From: a bacterium
GTDB lineage: Bacteria > Krumholzibacteriota > Krumholzibacteria > LZORAL124-64-63
Assembly (NCBI GenBank): GCA_016873405.1
Contig: VGXH01000008.1
Location: forward strand, 1-15,018
Direction: 5' to 3'
Length of the DNA: 15,018 bases
Shown here: in pieces, positions 13,317 through 15,018 of the stretch
Layout: every line of letters begins with the position of its first letter
Numbering within the stretch: position 1 is the first letter of the stretch
The notes under the pieces: generated by a model
Database searches by the model: none
Told to the model about the DNA's origin: nothing
The model's input: only the letters and a program-made list of their open reading frames with translations
Made by a program: the position numbers and the translations under genes

Positions 13317-15018
13317 TCAGTAGCACGACACCGGATCGATGTCGTGCATGACCTCGATCCCGGGATAGCCTGTCGCCAGCGCCCGCAGACAGGACGCCAG
13401 CCAGGTCTTGTGACCCCTGGTCAAGTCGCCCTTCAGCAGCACTTGGAAACGATAGCGGTCCAGCAGGCGCTCGAAGACCGCCGGCGCCGGGCCCAGCACC
13501 GTGACCGGGCCGGCCGGGAACTGCTCGCGCAGCGCGCGTCCGAGGGCGCCCGCGGCTTCCGCCGCCAGGGACTGCCGGCGCGCCGCGACGCCCAGGCGGG
13601 CCAGGCGCCGGAACGGCGGGTAGCCGAGCGCGCGCCGGATCTCGAGCTCGGCCGTCGCGAAGGCGGCGTAGTCGTGCGCGGCGGCCGCCTTGATCACCGG
13701 GTGCTCCGTCTGCCACGCCTGCAGGAGCACCAGCCCGCGGCCGGCCCGGCCGGCGCGCCCGGCGACCTGCGACAGCAATTGGAACGAGCGCTCGGCGGCG
13801 CGGAAATCGGGAAGGCCCAGGCCGTCGTCGGCCGCCAGCACCCCCACCAGCGAGACGCCCGGGAAGTGGTGACCCTTGGCCACCATCTGCGTGCCCAGGA
13901 GGATGTCGGCCTCGCCGCGCGCGAACGCGGCCAGGATGCGGTGATGGCTGTCGCGGCCGGCGGTGGTGTCGCGGTCCAGGCGCAGCAGGCGCGCTTGCGG
14001 GAAGCGGCCCTGGAGGTGGAGTTCCACCTTCTCGGTGCCCGCTCCCGCCGGCACGAACGCGTTCCGGCCGCACGTCTCGCAGGCGGCGGGCACCGCGCGC
14101 GCGTGGCCGCAGTAGTGGCAGAGCAGGCGGCGCGGACGCAGGTGGTAGGTCACGGCGATGTCGCAATCGGGACAGGCCGCCGCGGCGCCGCAGCCGGCGC
14201 ACTGCAGCGCGCGCGCGAAGCCGCGCCGGTTGTAGAACAGGATCGCCTGCTCGCCGCGGTCCAGGACGCCGGCCAGCGCCGCGTCCAGCGGCGCCGAGAC
14301 GGCGTCCGGCGCGCCGCCGCCACGGATGTCGACGATCTCGACCGCGGGCAGGGGCGCTCCCAGGCGTTCCGGCAGCTCCCACCGGCCGTAGCGGCCGTCG
14401 TTCGCGTTGGCCAGCGTCTCCAGGTCGGGCGTCGCCGAGCCCAGGACGACCAGCGCCCCGCATTCGCGCCCGCGCACCAGGGCAGCGTGTCGCGCGTGGT
14501 AGCGCGGCTTCTCGTCCTGCTTGTACGAGGCCTCGTGCTCCTCGTCGACGACGATCAAGCCGAGGTCGCGCACGGGCGCGAACAGAGCCGACCGCGGCCC
14601 GACCACCACGCGCACCTCGCCGCGGGCGGCCTGCTCGTGCACGCGGCACCGGCGGCCGGCGGACAGGCCGCTGTGCACGGCGGCCGCGGCGCCGCCGAAG
14701 CGCGCGGCGATGCGCGAGAGCGTCTGCGGCGTCAGCGCGATCTCCGGCAGCAGGAACAGCGCCCCGCGCCCGAGGGCCAGCGCCTCGGCGATGAGAGCCA
14801 GGTAGACCTCGGTCTTGCCGCTGCCGGTCACCCCGTGCAGCAGCACGGCGCCGAACCGACCCTCCGCCAGGCGCCGCCTCCCGTCGGTCACCGCGATCTG
14901 CTGGGCCTGCGTCAGGCTCGTGACGTCCGCGTCGACGGTCGGGTACGGGGACGCGGCCGGCCGCGGGGAGGCGCCGGCGGCAGTGCCGGGCGCCGGCGGA
15001 TGGAACAGGGGGACGGGG
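13317..15018 (-). CDS. priA: primosomal protein N' (replication restart helicase PriA), N-terminus outside the window
   Basis: About 567 C-terminal residues of PriA, the 3'-to-5' superfamily 2 helicase that recognises stalled or D-loop forks and starts reloading of the replicative helicase. Visible in order: linker rich in Pro/Ala (about the first 35 residues), LTQAQQIAV (Q-type segment), Walker A GVTGSGKT, LLPEIALTP, Walker B DEEHEASYKQ, motif III LGSATPDLE, eight cysteines in four C-x2-C pairs (CAGC, CPDC, CHYC, CETC) binding two zinc ions, TQMVAKGHHFPGVSLV, QVAGRAGRAGRG (motif VI) and the C-terminal domain ending DIDPVSCY. The frame stays open to the right edge through in-frame sequence, so the GTG at 14891 is not the true start. 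The 3' end is complete. It is a near-universal housekeeping gene, upstream of the protease gene on the same strand. Confidence 0.96.
   Translation of the reverse strand, partial: PVPLFHPPAPGTAAGASPRPAASPYPTVDADVTSLTQAQQIAVTDGRRRLAEGRFGAVLLHGVTGSGKTEVYLALIAEALALGRGALFLLPEIALTPQTLSRIAARFGGAAAAVHSGLSAGRRCRVHEQAARGEVRVVVGPRSALFAPVRDLGLIVVDEEHEASYKQDEKPRYHARHAALVRGRECGALVVLGSATPDLETLANANDGRYGRWELPERLGAPLPAVEIVDIRGGGAPDAVSAPLDAALAGVLDRGEQAILFYNRRGFARALQCAGCGAAAACPDCDIAVTYHLRPRRLLCHYCGHARAVPAACETCGRNAFVPAGAGTEKVELHLQGRFPQARLLRLDRDTTAGRDSHHRILAAFARGEADILLGTQMVAKGHHFPGVSLVGVLAADDGLGLPDFRAAERSFQLLSQVAGRAGRAGRGLVLLQAWQTEHPVIKAAAAHDYAAFATAELEIRRALGYPPFRRLARLGVAARRQSLAAEAAGALGRALREQFPAGPVTVLGPAPAVFERLLDRYRFQVLLKGDLTRGHKTWLASCLRALATGYPGIEVMHDIDPVSCY

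Noticed and set aside
13153..14649. N-terminal 499 residues of the long minus-strand frame continuing upstream from the protease
   Set aside because: This part runs out of frame through priA and has no domain sense. The signal peptide, ribosome-binding site and promoter place the protease start at 13152.

Overview
The window is uniformly GC-rich (about 70% by eye). It carries housekeeping metabolic genes next to a secreted, multi-domain surface protein. That protein is a papain-type protease ending in an NPFNP...GTYLA...KLVLAK (FlgD-like / type IX-secretion-like) C-terminal module. This tail, the high GC and a four-subunit ferredoxin-dependent 2-oxoacid oxidoreductase suggest a poorly cultured Gram-negative lineage such as Krumholzibacteriota or Eisenbacteria (FCB-related). 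That placement is an inference, not a measurement.

Layout. 1-63 (-): start of a gene leaving the window on the left. 175-1282 (+): an RlmG/RsmC-type rRNA guanine-N2 methyltransferase split over two reading frames, with 11-12 residues missing at the junction. 1368-2442 (-): a MarR regulator followed by a YceI family periplasmic protein, overlapping by 8 nt, behind an AT-rich promoter with a TGTTG-N3-CAACA palindrome. 2548-5296 (-): an NhaC-type Na+/H+ antiporter (TTG start) overlapping by 8 nt with a class V aminotransferase of the isopenicillin-N-epimerase-like group. 5532-8576 (-): the porG-porD-porA-porB operon, with a four-copy 16-bp tandem repeat and then a textbook intrinsic terminator behind it. 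8577-8861: divergent control region between por and aroB, containing two different short tandem repeats. 8862-9992 (+): 3-dehydroquinate synthase AroB. 10012-13152 (-): the secreted papain/beta-helix protein, convergent with aroB at 19 bp. 13317 to the right edge (-): most of PriA, the primosomal helicase.

How the genes fit together. Por links 2-oxoacid oxidation, or the reductive reverse reaction, to ferredoxin and points to an anaerobic or facultative energy metabolism. NhaC handles sodium/proton balance. AroB feeds aromatic amino acid synthesis. RlmG and PriA are housekeeping functions. The exported protease is the only clearly accessory gene and the most unusual one. I saw no CRISPR array, insertion sequence, tRNA, rRNA, phage gene or recognisable defence system, and nothing I can honestly call a new multi-gene system. 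The best leads are the protease architecture, the split methyltransferase and the three short tandem repeat arrays in untranslated regions.
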